Positions 35,564-44,558 of a stretch of 64,000 bases of DNA are shown piece by piece. This stretch comes from JAIBCC01 sp963763855 (GTDB lineage: Bacteria; Acidobacteriota; Blastocatellia; Pyrinomonadales; Pyrinomonadaceae), in NCBI GenBank assembly GCA_963763855.1, contig CAVXPU010000005.1, positions 3,305,788-3,369,787 on the forward strand, given 5' to 3'. The stretch's first letter is position 1, and every line of letters starts with the position of its first letter. Made by a program: the position numbers and the translations under genes. The notes under the pieces were generated by a model that had not been told where the DNA came from, did not search any database, and worked only from the letters and a program-made list of their open reading frames with translations.

Positions 35564-36172
35564 ATGAATTTTGAAAGTTTCATCTTAATCGGCGGAAAGT
35601 CTTCGCGTATGGGCGAAGATAAATTTTCGTTGCGTTTGAATGGCAAAACCTTCCTCGAAATTGCGTTTGAAACTTTGCGTAATTTCGGAAATATTTCGGT
35701 TGTGGGTTCGCAAAATCACACGCTCAACGAGGCAGTTTTGACCGTTGAAGATATTTACAAAAATTGCGGTGCATTGAGCGGAATTCACTCGGCTTTGGTT
35801 CATTCAAAGAGTGACTTTACGATTATTTTGGCGTGCGATTACCCGTTTGTAAATGTTGAAATGATTAAGTTTCTGACCACTAATGCGAAAAGTGAAAGTA
35901 GCTTCGACGCGTTTGCACCAATTCAATCGGACGGCAAAATTCAGCCGCTTTGTGCGGTTTATAGAACGAAAACTTGTCGGCAGATTTTGTCGGAAATGTT
36001 GGAAACATCGGACGAAAATTATTCTGTGCGAGATTTTTTGAATCGGATAAAAACGCGTTACGTTGAATTCAGCGAAATCGCTCATCTTCTGAATTCGGAA
36101 CAGTTTTTCTTTAACGTAAATACGCCTGAAGATTTTGAAAAGGCGAAAAACATAGCCCACGAAATACACTAA
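35564..36172 (+). CDS. mobA: MobA, molybdenum cofactor guanylyltransferase
   Basis: 202 residues from the ATG at 35564. An upstream ATG at 35492 lies in a repeat. The NTP-transferase motif ILIGGKSSRMGEDK, GALSGIHSAL, ACDYPFVN and QPLCAVYR are those of MobA, which attaches GMP to molybdopterin to make MGD for DMSO-reductase-family enzymes such as the one upstream. The last residues AHEIH and the stop codon fall in a CCCACGAAATACAC repeat arm. Confidence 0.92.
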   Translation: MNFESFILIGGKSSRMGEDKFSLRLNGKTFLEIAFETLRNFGNISVVGSQNHTLNEAVLTVEDIYKNCGALSGIHSALVHSKSDFTIILACDYPFVNVEMIKFLTTNAKSESSFDAFAPIQSDGKIQPLCAVYRTKTCRQILSEMLETSDENYSVRDFLNRIKTRYVEFSEIAHLLNSEQFFFNVNTPEDFEKAKNIAHEIH

Positions 36173-36225
36173 AATCACGAAAACGTTTTCTTACTTTCGT
36201 ATTTTTCGTTTATTTAGTAGGCAAA
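36162..36225. repeat. CCTACGAAA-type repeat at the mobA end
   Basis: CCCACGAAATACACTAAAAT leads into a mirrored TTTCGTATTTTTCGTTTATT and GTAGGCAA. It is related to the arms at 22935-23070 and 23519-23547. Confidence 0.65.
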
Positions 36226-36230
36226 TTCTT

Positions 36231-38468
36231 ATGGATAATTATTCAAAACAAGATCGCGGCACGGCATCAGCCTACGAAGAGTATTTCGCCGGCATGGATA
36301 AATCGATGCAGCAAAAGATCGCATTGACGACTGCACATTTTCCTTCGCGTGGGAAAATTGCCGATATGGGCAGCGGTTCGGGCAGCGGAACTTTTGATTT
36401 AGCAAGACTTTATGAGCATCTCGAGCTTGTCGGCGTGGACATAAATCCGGTTACGGTTGGTTATTCAAATGAACATTACAAGCTCCCGAATCTGACATTT
36501 GAAGTTGGCGATATTGCGGATAAATTGTTTGCGGACGAGACTTTTGACGGCATTTTGAATTCATCGGTTTTGCATCACGTAACGAGCTTTAATGGTTTTG
36601 ACGTTAAACAAATAACCCGAACTTTATCGAATCAAGTCGCTCAACTTAAACAAAATGGTGTTTTGATAATTCGCGATTTTGTGATTCCTGATAACGCTAA
36701 CGATCTTGTTTTCTTAGACTTACTAAATACAGACCGTAAAGATTCGGGCGAAATTGCGGAACTTTCAACCGCTGCTCTTTTCGAAATTTTTGCGAGAGAT
36801 TTCCGTTCGAGTTTGAATTTGGATGAAGGCGTAATATTTGAAAAAGTCGCGGGTCCACCAGAAGGTTTTTCACGTTTTAAAGTTACGTTAAAAACCGCGG
36901 CGGAGTTTGTCCTACGAAAAGATTATCGCGATCATTGGTCGCCCGAACTTTTAGAGGAATACACTTATTGCAGTCAAACGGATTTCGAGAATTTGTTCAA
37001 AACTTTTGGATTGCGGATTGTTGTTTCAATGCCGCTTTGGAATCCATGGATTGTCGCAAACCGTTTTGAATCAAGGTTTTACATACATGACACAAACGAC
37101 AACCCTATTCATTTTCCTCCGACAAACTATCTTATCGTCGGTGAAAAAATTGGCGAAAATGAAGGTTACCAAATCGTAGAATCATGCAAAGCGGACGAGG
37201 AACCGAGCTTTTTGGAACTCAAAGCTTATCGAAATTTGGAAACAAATCACGTTTACGAACTCGCCGAGCGTCCGAATCAGACGATTGATCTTTTGCCGTG
37301 GTTTGAAGACGAAGACGGACAAATTTTCGTCTTGGCAAAGAAGGATTTTCCACGTCCGATTATCAATTCTCAAAGGCAGCTGAAGCATTTGAATCGGGCA
37401 AATTATTCGGGTTATTTGACCGAACCGATCTCGGCGATTAGGAAATCAGATGAAAATTATCCACAGATGAACACGGATGAACACAGATTTTTAGAAAACT
37501 CTGCGTCTTCGCGTCTTTGCTTTAAAATTCTTTCAGAGCGTGCAAATTTAGATGAAAAAGATGTCTTGCAGATCAGCGAACCTTCGTTTTATTTTCCGTC
37601 GGCGGGCGGAATTGATGAGCGGGTTGAATCGCACTTGGTTAAAATTTCGCCGTGGGCAAAGTCGCCGCAAGTTATTGAAAACTATACACCTTTCGCGAAT
37701 GCGGGTGTCGTTCGCGAGCTTGATGCGTTGCAAATTTTACGGGCTTCGCACGTTGGCGGAATGTTTGATGCACGGCTTGAAATTAATATTTATCGGCTTT
37801 TGCGACAGCTAAAACAATCGTCGGGAACTTGGATTGGAGCGGAAATTAAACCGATTCCACAAAGTTCAAATGTGAAAATCAAAACCGAATTCAAACTCGA
37901 AAAACGAGAAATTTTTGAACCGTGCGAACTTCAGAAAACTCATTTTTTGAAACTCGAAAGGTCGGAATTCATCGAATACGATTCGTGCGGCGATCATCTT
38001 AAAAAAGCGGAATTTGAATATGTTGTTCCGCAAAATTTCAGCAAAAACACCGTCGCGGCGATTCCTTTTTTTATGGCGGATAACAAAATTTACGTCGGCA
38101 TTGAATACCGCGATCTGCCTGCAGTGCAAAGGTTTACGGGAAATTCGCAGATCGTTTGTGTTCCTGCGTGGCGTTTACCAACAACTATTTCACACAAGTT
38201 TGATATCCAGCCGTTTTTGCACGAAAAATTTCCGAAAGATTTTACTGGTAAGATTGGTAAAACGTGGGAACTCGGCGGTTCGTATTTTACAAGTGCAGGA
38301 ATTACGCCCGAAGTTGTTTATCCGTTTGCGGTCGAATTAGAGGCAGAAAGTTTGGCTGAAACTGATTTGAAGTTTTTTAATTTGCAAGATTTATTGACGA
38401 AAATTGACGAGATTCAAGACGCACATTTGTTGATTTTGCTAAACAGACTTGGACACGCAATTTTCTAA
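36231..38468 (+). CDS. SAM-dependent methyltransferase fused to Nudix-like domains
   Basis: 745 residues. Residues 1-200 are a class I methyltransferase: motif I KIADMGSGSGSGTFDLARL, acidic residue LVGVDINP, and FDGILNSSVLHHV. The later parts contain FYFPSAGGIDERVESHLVKI (about 445-465) and YVGIEYRDLPAVQRF...ELGGSYFTSAGITPE (about 620-710). These look like two Nudix-type folds lacking an intact GX5EX7REUXEEXGU box. Residues about 409-433 are encoded by repeat DNA. The function of the fusion is unknown, but tandem non-catalytic Nudix domains suggest nucleotide-sugar or lipid substrate recognition. Confidence 0.65.
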   Translation: MDNYSKQDRGTASAYEEYFAGMDKSMQQKIALTTAHFPSRGKIADMGSGSGSGTFDLARLYEHLELVGVDINPVTVGYSNEHYKLPNLTFEVGDIADKLFADETFDGILNSSVLHHVTSFNGFDVKQITRTLSNQVAQLKQNGVLIIRDFVIPDNANDLVFLDLLNTDRKDSGEIAELSTAALFEIFARDFRSSLNLDEGVIFEKVAGPPEGFSRFKVTLKTAAEFVLRKDYRDHWSPELLEEYTYCSQTDFENLFKTFGLRIVVSMPLWNPWIVANRFESRFYIHDTNDNPIHFPPTNYLIVGEKIGENEGYQIVESCKADEEPSFLELKAYRNLETNHVYELAERPNQTIDLLPWFEDEDGQIFVLAKKDFPRPIINSQRQLKHLNRANYSGYLTEPISAIRKSDENYPQMNTDEHRFLENSASSRLCFKILSERANLDEKDVLQISEPSFYFPSAGGIDERVESHLVKISPWAKSPQVIENYTPFANAGVVRELDALQILRASHVGGMFDARLEINIYRLLRQLKQSSGTWIGAEIKPIPQSSNVKIKTEFKLEKREIFEPCELQKTHFLKLERSEFIEYDSCGDHLKKAEFEYVVPQNFSKNTVAAIPFFMADNKIYVGIEYRDLPAVQRFTGNSQIVCVPAWRLPTTISHKFDIQPFLHEKFPKDFTGKIGKTWELGGSYFTSAGITPEVVYPFAVELEAESLAETDLKFFNLQDLLTKIDEIQDAHLLILLNRLGHAIF
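37456..37530. repeat. Dispersed-type repeat inside the methyltransferase fusion gene
   Basis: ATCCACAGATGAACACGG followed by ATGAACACAGAT and then CTCTGCGTCTTCGCGTCTTT, a sequence type typical of intergenic repeats in environmental bacteria. Here it is read in frame as part of the protein (NYPQMNTDEHRF to SSRLCFKIL). Only one copy is in the window, so family membership rests on general resemblance. Confidence 0.55.
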
Positions 38469-38558
38469 TCATTTTATCGAAGCCAATCTGAAAAGGATTT
38501 TCGCTTCCCCGTAAGTACTTGCCGTTTTTTTAAGACTTTATTTAATCAAACCGCTAAT

Positions 38559-39674
38559 TTAAGCATAATACTCAGCGATTTTCTCTACGACATAATCCTG
38601 TTGCTCCTCGGTCATTTCGGGGAAAATTGGTAATGCAATAGTTTCGCGGGAAGCTTTTTCGCTTTCCGGGAAATCGCCTTCCTTCAAACCCAAATATTCA
38701 AAACACTCTTGTAAATGCAGAGAAACGGGATAATAAATATCCGTGCCGATTCCGTTATCGGTTAAATATTGACGTAGCTCGTCGCGTTTGTTTGGAACTC
38801 TAATAACATATTGATTATAAATATGACGTACGTTTTCGCGTTCGAATGGGAGCGTGATTTGCTCAGTAACACCGGCGTCAGTAAATAACTGTTTGTAGCG
38901 ATCTGCGTTGGCTTTTCGTTTATTTGACCATTCATCAAGACGCCTCAATTTCACACGCAAAATTGCACCCTGAAATCCATCAAGCCGCGAATTTATACCG
39001 ATCCATTTGTGATAATAGCGGACTTCCATGCCGTGTCCGCGTAATGCAAAAAGCTTGTTTGCGATTGCCTCATCATTGGTCGTCATCATTCCGCCATCGC
39101 CCATTCCGCCGAGATTTTTCGATGGGTAAAAGCTAAAACAACCAACTTCAGACATCGAACCCGCACGCCTTCCTGCATCTTCCGCACCAATCGCCTGAGC
39201 CGCGTCTTCGACAATTCCGATACCGCGAGTTTGGCAAATCGCACGAAGTTCGTCCATATTCGCACATTGCCCAAAAAGGTGAACGGGCTGGACAGCTTTC
39301 GTTCTATCTGTAATCTTTGCTTCTATTTGCGATATGTCGAGATTGTAAGTTTGCGGATCAATATCAACGAAAACCGGCGTTGCCCCAAGTCGCGTAATCG
39401 CACTGACGGTTGCAAAAAAACTATACGGCGTAGTGATAACTTCATCGCCCGCTTTCACATCTAAAGCCATCAAAGCCAGCAATAAAGCATCGCTGCCCGA
39501 AGCACATCCGATCGCAAACTTGCTCTGCGAATACTCAGCAACTTCGGCTTCAAGAGCCTTTACTTCATCGCCCAAGATAAATTGCCCGGTATCCAAAACT
39601 CCCGTAATCGCCGCCTCAATTTCGCCACGCAGCGATTGATGCTGCAAACTTAAATCTAATAAAGGAACTTTCAT
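38559..39674 (-). CDS. DegT/DnrJ/EryC1/StrS-family aminotransferase
   Basis: 371-residue PLP enzyme: N-terminal VPLLDLSLQHQSLR, the GCASGSDALLLALMAL segment, VEDAAQAIGAE, and SFYPSKNLGGMGDGGM with the PLP lysine. It makes amino sugars for surface polysaccharides (3-aminosugar or perosamine-type products). A SnoaL-like gene ends 9 bp upstream. No sugar-nucleotide genes are adjacent, so the substrate is open. Confidence 0.9.
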   Translation of the reverse strand: MKVPLLDLSLQHQSLRGEIEAAITGVLDTGQFILGDEVKALEAEVAEYSQSKFAIGCASGSDALLLALMALDVKAGDEVITTPYSFFATVSAITRLGATPVFVDIDPQTYNLDISQIEAKITDRTKAVQPVHLFGQCANMDELRAICQTRGIGIVEDAAQAIGAEDAGRRAGSMSEVGCFSFYPSKNLGGMGDGGMMTTNDEAIANKLFALRGHGMEVRYYHKWIGINSRLDGFQGAILRVKLRRLDEWSNKRKANADRYKQLFTDAGVTEQITLPFERENVRHIYNQYVIRVPNKRDELRQYLTDNGIGTDIYYPVSLHLQECFEYLGLKEGDFPESEKASRETIALPIFPEMTEEQQDYVVEKIAEYYA

Positions 39675-39683
39675 TTTATTTTT

Positions 39684-40064
39684 CTAACTAATATCGGTAA
39701 TCTCGTAGATTTTTTCGTCCTTAAAACGAAAGATTGATTTGCCTTTCAACTCAATTTTATCGCCAGCTTTCAAACCATTTGGCAGGTCAACTGCAAAAAC
39801 TCCATAGTAATCAATTTCAACCTGTGCGGAATCATCTTCAAATCTAATTTCAGTAATTTTTTGTTCGCGTTGGCTAAATAGATTTTTGGCTTGTTCAGCT
39901 TGAGTTTGAAACTCAGAAATGCCTGATGTAGTTAAATTTACCTCTCCGTTCGAGATATTTTTGAAGACAATATTTTCGTGCAAATTGGTGAGCATTTTAT
40001 CAACGTCAAAATTATTGTAGGCTTCAATATAATTTTCGATAATTCTTTTTTGTGTCTCGCTCAT
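39684..40064 (-). CDS. SnoaL/NTF2-like domain protein
   Basis: 126 residues with the NTF2-like pattern: an N-terminal helix ENYIEAYNNFDVDKMLTNLHENIVF, then beta strands with IDYYGVFAVDLPNGLKAGDKIELKG and IYEITDIS at the end. Members act as polyketide cyclases, isomerases or ligand-binding proteins. Function here is unknown. It probably shares a transcript with the aminotransferase gene. Confidence 0.75.
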   Translation of the reverse strand: MSETQKRIIENYIEAYNNFDVDKMLTNLHENIVFKNISNGEVNLTTSGISEFQTQAEQAKNLFSQREQKITEIRFEDDSAQVEIDYYGVFAVDLPNGLKAGDKIELKGKSIFRFKDEKIYEITDIS

Positions 40065-40125
40065 ATTCTTTCAATTATTCTAACCTCTCAATTACAAATT
40101 TGCGACTTTGCGTTAAAATCGACCA

Positions 40126-40764
40126 ATGATTTCCGATAAAAAACAACAAACCACCGAAGCCATCAAACGCCTCAAAAAGATGTATCCAACCGCTCATTGT
40201 GCTTTGAATCATACAAACGCTTTTGAGCTATTGATCGCCACAATTCTTTCCGCACAATGCACCGACGACCGCGTAAACATCGTAACTGCAACACTTTTCC
40301 GTAATTATCCAACACCAAAAAGGATGGCTGAAGCATCGATTGAAGAGTTAGTTGAAGACATAAAATCAATCAATTTTTTCAACAATAAGGCTAAAAGCAT
40401 ACAAGCAACGGCAACAAAAATTGTGGAAAATTTTGACGGCGAAGTTCCGAAAACGATGGAAGAGCTTCTAACCTTAAATGGCGTAGCAAGGAAAACTGCA
40501 AATGTTGTTTTGGGCAACGCTTTCGGCATCGCGTCCGGCGTTGTGGTTGATACACACGTTTCGCGTTTATCGCAAAGATTGGGTTTGACGGAGGAAACGA
40601 CTCCCGAAAAAATCGAAAAAGATTTGGCGGAATTAGTTCCGAAAAAAGATTGGATAATGTTTCCACATTGGATGATTTTTCACGGCAGACAGGTGTGCAA
40701 TGCGAGGAAACCGAAATGTGATGAATGTGGGCTGGTGGAGATCTGTCCTAAAATAAATGTTTAA
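40126..40764 (+). CDS. nth: Endonuclease III
   Basis: 212-residue DNA glycosylase/AP lyase for oxidised pyrimidines. It has the helix-hairpin-helix LLTLNGVARKTANVVLG with the catalytic lysine, the aspartate in VVDTHVSRLSQRLG, and the C-terminal [4Fe-4S] loop C-x6-C-x2-C-x5-C (CNARKPKCDECGLVEIC). Length is normal. Confidence 0.96.
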   Translation: MISDKKQQTTEAIKRLKKMYPTAHCALNHTNAFELLIATILSAQCTDDRVNIVTATLFRNYPTPKRMAEASIEELVEDIKSINFFNNKAKSIQATATKIVENFDGEVPKTMEELLTLNGVARKTANVVLGNAFGIASGVVVDTHVSRLSQRLGLTEETTPEKIEKDLAELVPKKDWIMFPHWMIFHGRQVCNARKPKCDECGLVEICPKINV

Positions 40765-40807
40765 TGTTGGTAAAAATCTGTGCTAAAATGTGATACAAAA
40801 TTGCTCT

Positions 40808-41104
40808 ATGAAATTTGTTTGGGACATCAATAAGGCGAAGGAAAACATCAAAAATCACGACGGCGTAACTTTTGAAGAAGCCGAAGAAGTCTTTGATGAT
40901 TTAAACTCGATAGAGTCTTTTGACGCTTTACATTCCGCTGATGAAATGCGTTTCCGACGGCTTGGAATATCATCAAAAAGATTACTGTTTATAATTTTCA
41001 CTGTTCGTGAAACTGATGATTTTGAAGTTATCCGAATAATTTCGGCACGAAAAGCAAACATTAAAGAAATAATATTTTACAATGAGTCAAATAAAAAAGG
41101 ATAA
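40808..41104 (+). CDS. brnT: BrnT-type toxin
   Basis: 98 residues from the ATG at 40808 (MKFVWDINKAKENI). An ATG at 40790 is less likely. The motifs WDINKAKENIKNHDGVTFEEAEEVF, the HSADEMRFRRLG segment and RIISARKANIKE are those of BrnT, a RelE-like ribonuclease toxin. The gene overlaps the start of brnA by 23 bp, the usual coupling of this pair. brnT-brnA is the normal order. Confidence 0.88.
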   Translation: MKFVWDINKAKENIKNHDGVTFEEAEEVFDDLNSIESFDALHSADEMRFRRLGISSKRLLFIIFTVRETDDFEVIRIISARKANIKEIIFYNESNKKG

Positions 41105-41360
41105 AAAATTTATTTTAGAGATCACGGAAGAAGATTATCAAGAAGGACTTGCGAAAGGTTGGACTGATGACGATATGTTGCCCGTTGGCAAACACGAATT
41201 TCGCAGAGCCACAAGGTTTCGTAACAAACCCGAAGAAGTGAATGTTAAATTGGAAGCTGATGTGGTCGGTTTTCTCAAACAACATCCTGAAGAATCTTAC
41301 GAGCAACAAATAAATTCCGCACTCCGCAAATTGATGAAAGAAGAACTAAAAGCAGCATAA
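41082..41360 (+). CDS. brnA: BrnA-type antitoxin
   Basis: 92 residues. The C-terminal half (EVNVKLEADVVGFLKQHPEESYEQQINSALRKLM) forms a ribbon-helix-helix DNA-binding domain. The N-terminal half would bind BrnT. It overlaps brnT and should autorepress the pair. Its stop lies 6 bp from the stop of the convergent restriction-modification-like gene. Confidence 0.85.
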   Translation: MSQIKKDKKFILEITEEDYQEGLAKGWTDDDMLPVGKHEFRRATRFRNKPEEVNVKLEADVVGFLKQHPEESYEQQINSALRKLMKEELKAA

Positions 41361-41366
41361 CGAACA

Positions 41367-44300
41367 TTACGCCAACATTTCCCCGACAATCGCATCAATC
41401 GCTGTCATTTCGTCTTTCAGATATTTCTTTACTTCCAAACGCAATCGCCCAAGATTCATCGGCTCAACTGTTTGCAAAAATTCCTTTGCTCGCGTGTGGC
41501 AAGCTTCGCTCAAACGGGCGAGTTGTAAATGTCTTTCATCTTCGGCGGAAAATCGCGGGAAATAAACGTCAAGAATCTTTTTGGCAACATCCCTTGCACC
41601 GAATAAACCGCGAGTTTGAAAATCCTTCATTAGTTCATTCGTGATGGATGAATTAAAAATAGCTGTCAAATAAAAGGCTTCGTCAATCGAAAACGTAGAA
41701 AACCAATAAGTTGTATAATCAACGACGAACTCTAAATCACTTTCACTTCGTCTAACAATTGCCGAATTCGCGTCTTTTGCTGACTTATTGTAAAGCACCA
41801 AATAGGGAGCGTTTAAGTTTTGCTCACCTAATTTATTATGCCAATTTAGATACCCCAAGGCATTCATTGATTGATTTTTCTCGGTTCGGCGTTCCTCCCA
41901 AAATTTCTCCGCCTCGTTAAACCATTTTGAAGCATCCAGAAATCCATCTTGGCGAAGTTCGTTGGAAGTGTGAAGTTTAATGCGTTTATTTTCGGCAATT
42001 CTTTCAATCGTGGCAGGCAAAACAACCAAATTGGGCTGATGCAAAGAAAATGGCAAAATGCTTTTTGATAACGCGGTTCGATACAAAAATTTACACTCGA
42101 TTCTGCCGCGAAGTTCGATATTTTTCCAAGGCTCTTTCGCATCGGTCAGATGCATTGTGCGAATGTTTATAATGCGATCTTCATCAAAATCCGGCGGCAA
42201 ATCTTGGTTTAATTCAACAAAATAAAAGGCTCGCGGAACAATCGTTGCACCTTGTTTGAACGAGTTTTTATAAGGATTCGGCTGACTTTCCGCACCTTGT
42301 TGCTTTTGCGAAAAAGCTGTGGAATTACCTTGCCGAACATAATAAAAATCTGTTTCAGTTTCGGTTAATTTAGGTTCGGCTTGTTCCCAATTAGCATTAT
42401 GAACCGGCAATTTTCCGCTGAAAATTCTGCCTGTAAATGCAGAAGCCCGCACGATAGTAAGGGCGTTTTCCAATGGCGACCTAAGCACACTTACTTCGTG
42501 CGTGTTTCTGCATTTTTCGGCAAACAACACACAACTTGGTATCCGAAACAGCGGCGAAACTTTGTCCATATCCCAAAGTTTTGTCAGCCTAAATCCTTTC
42601 GCCCGTCCACTTCTCGTGTTGTCGTGATGGTCGGCAGAGAAAAATGCACGAGGCAAAACAAAAGCAATTTCACCCGACGTTTTGAGAAAATAGCTGGAAC
42701 AATATGCCAAAAAAATCGCAGCAATTTCCAAATGCGGCATATTCGCTTTGCGGTCAGGTCGAACTTCGTGTTCACCCGCAAGTTCATTCAAAATATCTTG
42801 ATAGCCTTCGTTTTTTATCGAACTGTAAGTGAACCAAGGCGGATTGCCGATCACATAATCAAACTTTTCTGCAAGGAAATAAGGCTTATACAGATTTTGA
42901 ATAATAAAATGCCAAATCGAATCGCGTCCCGATTCCTTAACCCGCTTCAAACTGCGGTAAATTGTGTGAAAATCTTCGATGACGAAATCAGAAATCAGCA
43001 AATCTTTTCGCTGATTCCTGAGAATATTTCCAAAGGTCTGCAAACTCTCTAGCTCTTTGTTTTTTGTCTGTTCGGCAAGTTCTTCCGATAAGTCTAAAGC
43101 CTTGTCGAATAACGAAATATCGTTAAAAATATCGAGCGTCAGAGGGAATTTATCAGTATCAATTTCCATCGAAAACTGACTGCCGAACATATCTGAAACG
43201 CCTTGCGGTGCGAGCAAAGTATTCGCCAAAATAATGTTCAAATGAATCGGTTTTTTGGCATTTCTAATGCTTTTCCCAAAGGCAAGCAGAAGCGTGGTTT
43301 TGGCAATTTGCACCGAAAGCGGATGAATGTCAATGCCATAAATTTGCTCGTTCAAATCTTCGATTTTCGTGTTTGGATTGAGAAGTTTGAGACGCGAAAT
43401 TACTGCTCGCAGAAACGAACCGCTGCCACAACTTGGATCAAGAATCTTGTCCGTTTCGGTAAAATCAAACTCACGCACTACTCTTTCACACAACCAATCC
43501 GGCGTGTAATACTCGCCTAGCGAATGTCGCGTATCCAGATCAATCAATTCCTGATAAACGCCTTTCAAAATGTCTTCGTCAACTTCCGCAAAATCAAATA
43601 GCGAAAGTTCTTGTGCAATCACCCGAAAAACTTTTTTCAAAGCCCGAAAGTTTTCGTCTGATTTTACCCAATGAAAAAAGTCGTTTTCAACGAAATTGGC
43701 GATGTTCAATTTTTGAAAAATCTCGCCGTCAATGATTGATTTCATCTCGTCATCGTCAATGTAATCATCATTTGAAACAACCGTATAAGCCAGCATTTTC
43801 GAGAAAATACTCAAATATGTGTGAATCAAAAACTTGCTTTCCGTATCTTCAAACGAACCGTAAGCGATGCTCAAAAACTTTTTCCATTGTTCGTTTAGCA
43901 CTCGAACTTCAGGTTTTTCGCGGACTTCGCGATAATGTTTGGTCAATTCACGAAAACCTTGAATAAAAACGTGACTCTGATAACCAAAAGATTCTTCAAT
44001 CGTTTTGAGCGTCGCCTTCTGCTTTTCTTCCTTGAACAAAAAACGGTCAAGCCAATAGAAAAAATCTTCGGTATTATTTTCGTTCAAGGTAAAAGACGAA
44101 CTCTCGATTTCGTTCAAAATCAATTCGTCTTCTTTGAGCGTTTCAATAATTTCGAGTTGCGAAACATCCGGCGAAAAAACTTTCCAAGTAATAAAATCTG
44201 AAGCAATCAGTGTAAAATTATAACCTTCGCCCGAATTGAATTGTCCGAGCAGATAACCCGCAAGTTGTTCCTTAGCGTGAATTAGAGTTTTTTTGAGATC

Positions 44301-44555
44301 ATTTTCAAACTCAATAATAATTTTGTTATAAAGCGTATCGGCACTTCCGCGATGAATTTTTTCCTTTCGCGGAATGTTCAAAATGGAATATTCCGCACCG
44401 CTAGAAATCGCGTCAATTATCGTTTTGGTTTCGGCATTATCAGCGTAAAGCCGATTGAGCAAATCTTTAAAAGCTTCCTTTTTTGTGAATTCTTTATTGG
44501 CAGATTTTATTTTGCCGAGAAACTCTTTTATGTGTTCAGTGCGGGTTTGAGGCAT
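41367..44555 (-). CDS. Eco57I-type N6-adenine methyltransferase / restriction-like protein with a repeat-encoded insertion
   Basis: 1,062 residues. The N-terminal region has a nuclease-like pattern, GSADTLYNKIIIEFEND (71-86), followed by AKEQLAGYL, resembling the PD-(D/E)XK nuclease of type IIG enzymes, although the E-x-K step is not clean. The methyltransferase has motif X GEYYTP (347-352), motif I LDPSCGSGSFLRA (372-384) and motif IV NPPWF (571-575). The C-terminal part resembles a target-recognition domain. Residues 682-706 are encoded by a palindromic repeat. It starts 3 bp after the AAA+ ATPase stop codon, so the two are co-translated. Confidence 0.85.
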   Translation of the reverse strand: MPQTRTEHIKEFLGKIKSANKEFTKKEAFKDLLNRLYADNAETKTIIDAISSGAEYSILNIPRKEKIHRGSADTLYNKIIIEFENDLKKTLIHAKEQLAGYLLGQFNSGEGYNFTLIASDFITWKVFSPDVSQLEIIETLKEDELILNEIESSSFTLNENNTEDFFYWLDRFLFKEEKQKATLKTIEESFGYQSHVFIQGFRELTKHYREVREKPEVRVLNEQWKKFLSIAYGSFEDTESKFLIHTYLSIFSKMLAYTVVSNDDYIDDDEMKSIIDGEIFQKLNIANFVENDFFHWVKSDENFRALKKVFRVIAQELSLFDFAEVDEDILKGVYQELIDLDTRHSLGEYYTPDWLCERVVREFDFTETDKILDPSCGSGSFLRAVISRLKLLNPNTKIEDLNEQIYGIDIHPLSVQIAKTTLLLAFGKSIRNAKKPIHLNIILANTLLAPQGVSDMFGSQFSMEIDTDKFPLTLDIFNDISLFDKALDLSEELAEQTKNKELESLQTFGNILRNQRKDLLISDFVIEDFHTIYRSLKRVKESGRDSIWHFIIQNLYKPYFLAEKFDYVIGNPPWFTYSSIKNEGYQDILNELAGEHEVRPDRKANMPHLEIAAIFLAYCSSYFLKTSGEIAFVLPRAFFSADHHDNTRSGRAKGFRLTKLWDMDKVSPLFRIPSCVLFAEKCRNTHEVSVLRSPLENALTIVRASAFTGRIFSGKLPVHNANWEQAEPKLTETETDFYYVRQGNSTAFSQKQQGAESQPNPYKNSFKQGATIVPRAFYFVELNQDLPPDFDEDRIINIRTMHLTDAKEPWKNIELRGRIECKFLYRTALSKSILPFSLHQPNLVVLPATIERIAENKRIKLHTSNELRQDGFLDASKWFNEAEKFWEERRTEKNQSMNALGYLNWHNKLGEQNLNAPYLVLYNKSAKDANSAIVRRSESDLEFVVDYTTYWFSTFSIDEAFYLTAIFNSSITNELMKDFQTRGLFGARDVAKKILDVYFPRFSAEDERHLQLARLSEACHTRAKEFLQTVEPMNLGRLRLEVKKYLKDEMTAIDAIVGEMLA
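42438..42512. repeat. TGCAGAAGCCCGCACG-family repeat, copy 2, inside a methyltransferase gene
   Basis: 75 bp (25 codons), bounded by TGCAGAA and TTCTGCA, with the same GCCCGCACG and CGTGCGTGT arms as the copy at 16759-16821. In the gene's frame it reads CRNTHEVSV to IVRASA, with no stop. Confidence 0.88.
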
Positions 44556-44558
44556 GTT

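Noticed and set aside
42381..43052. A 223-codon plus-strand frame opposite the methyltransferase gene
   Set aside because: Antisense shadow; composition follows the opposite strand, and part is repeat DNA.
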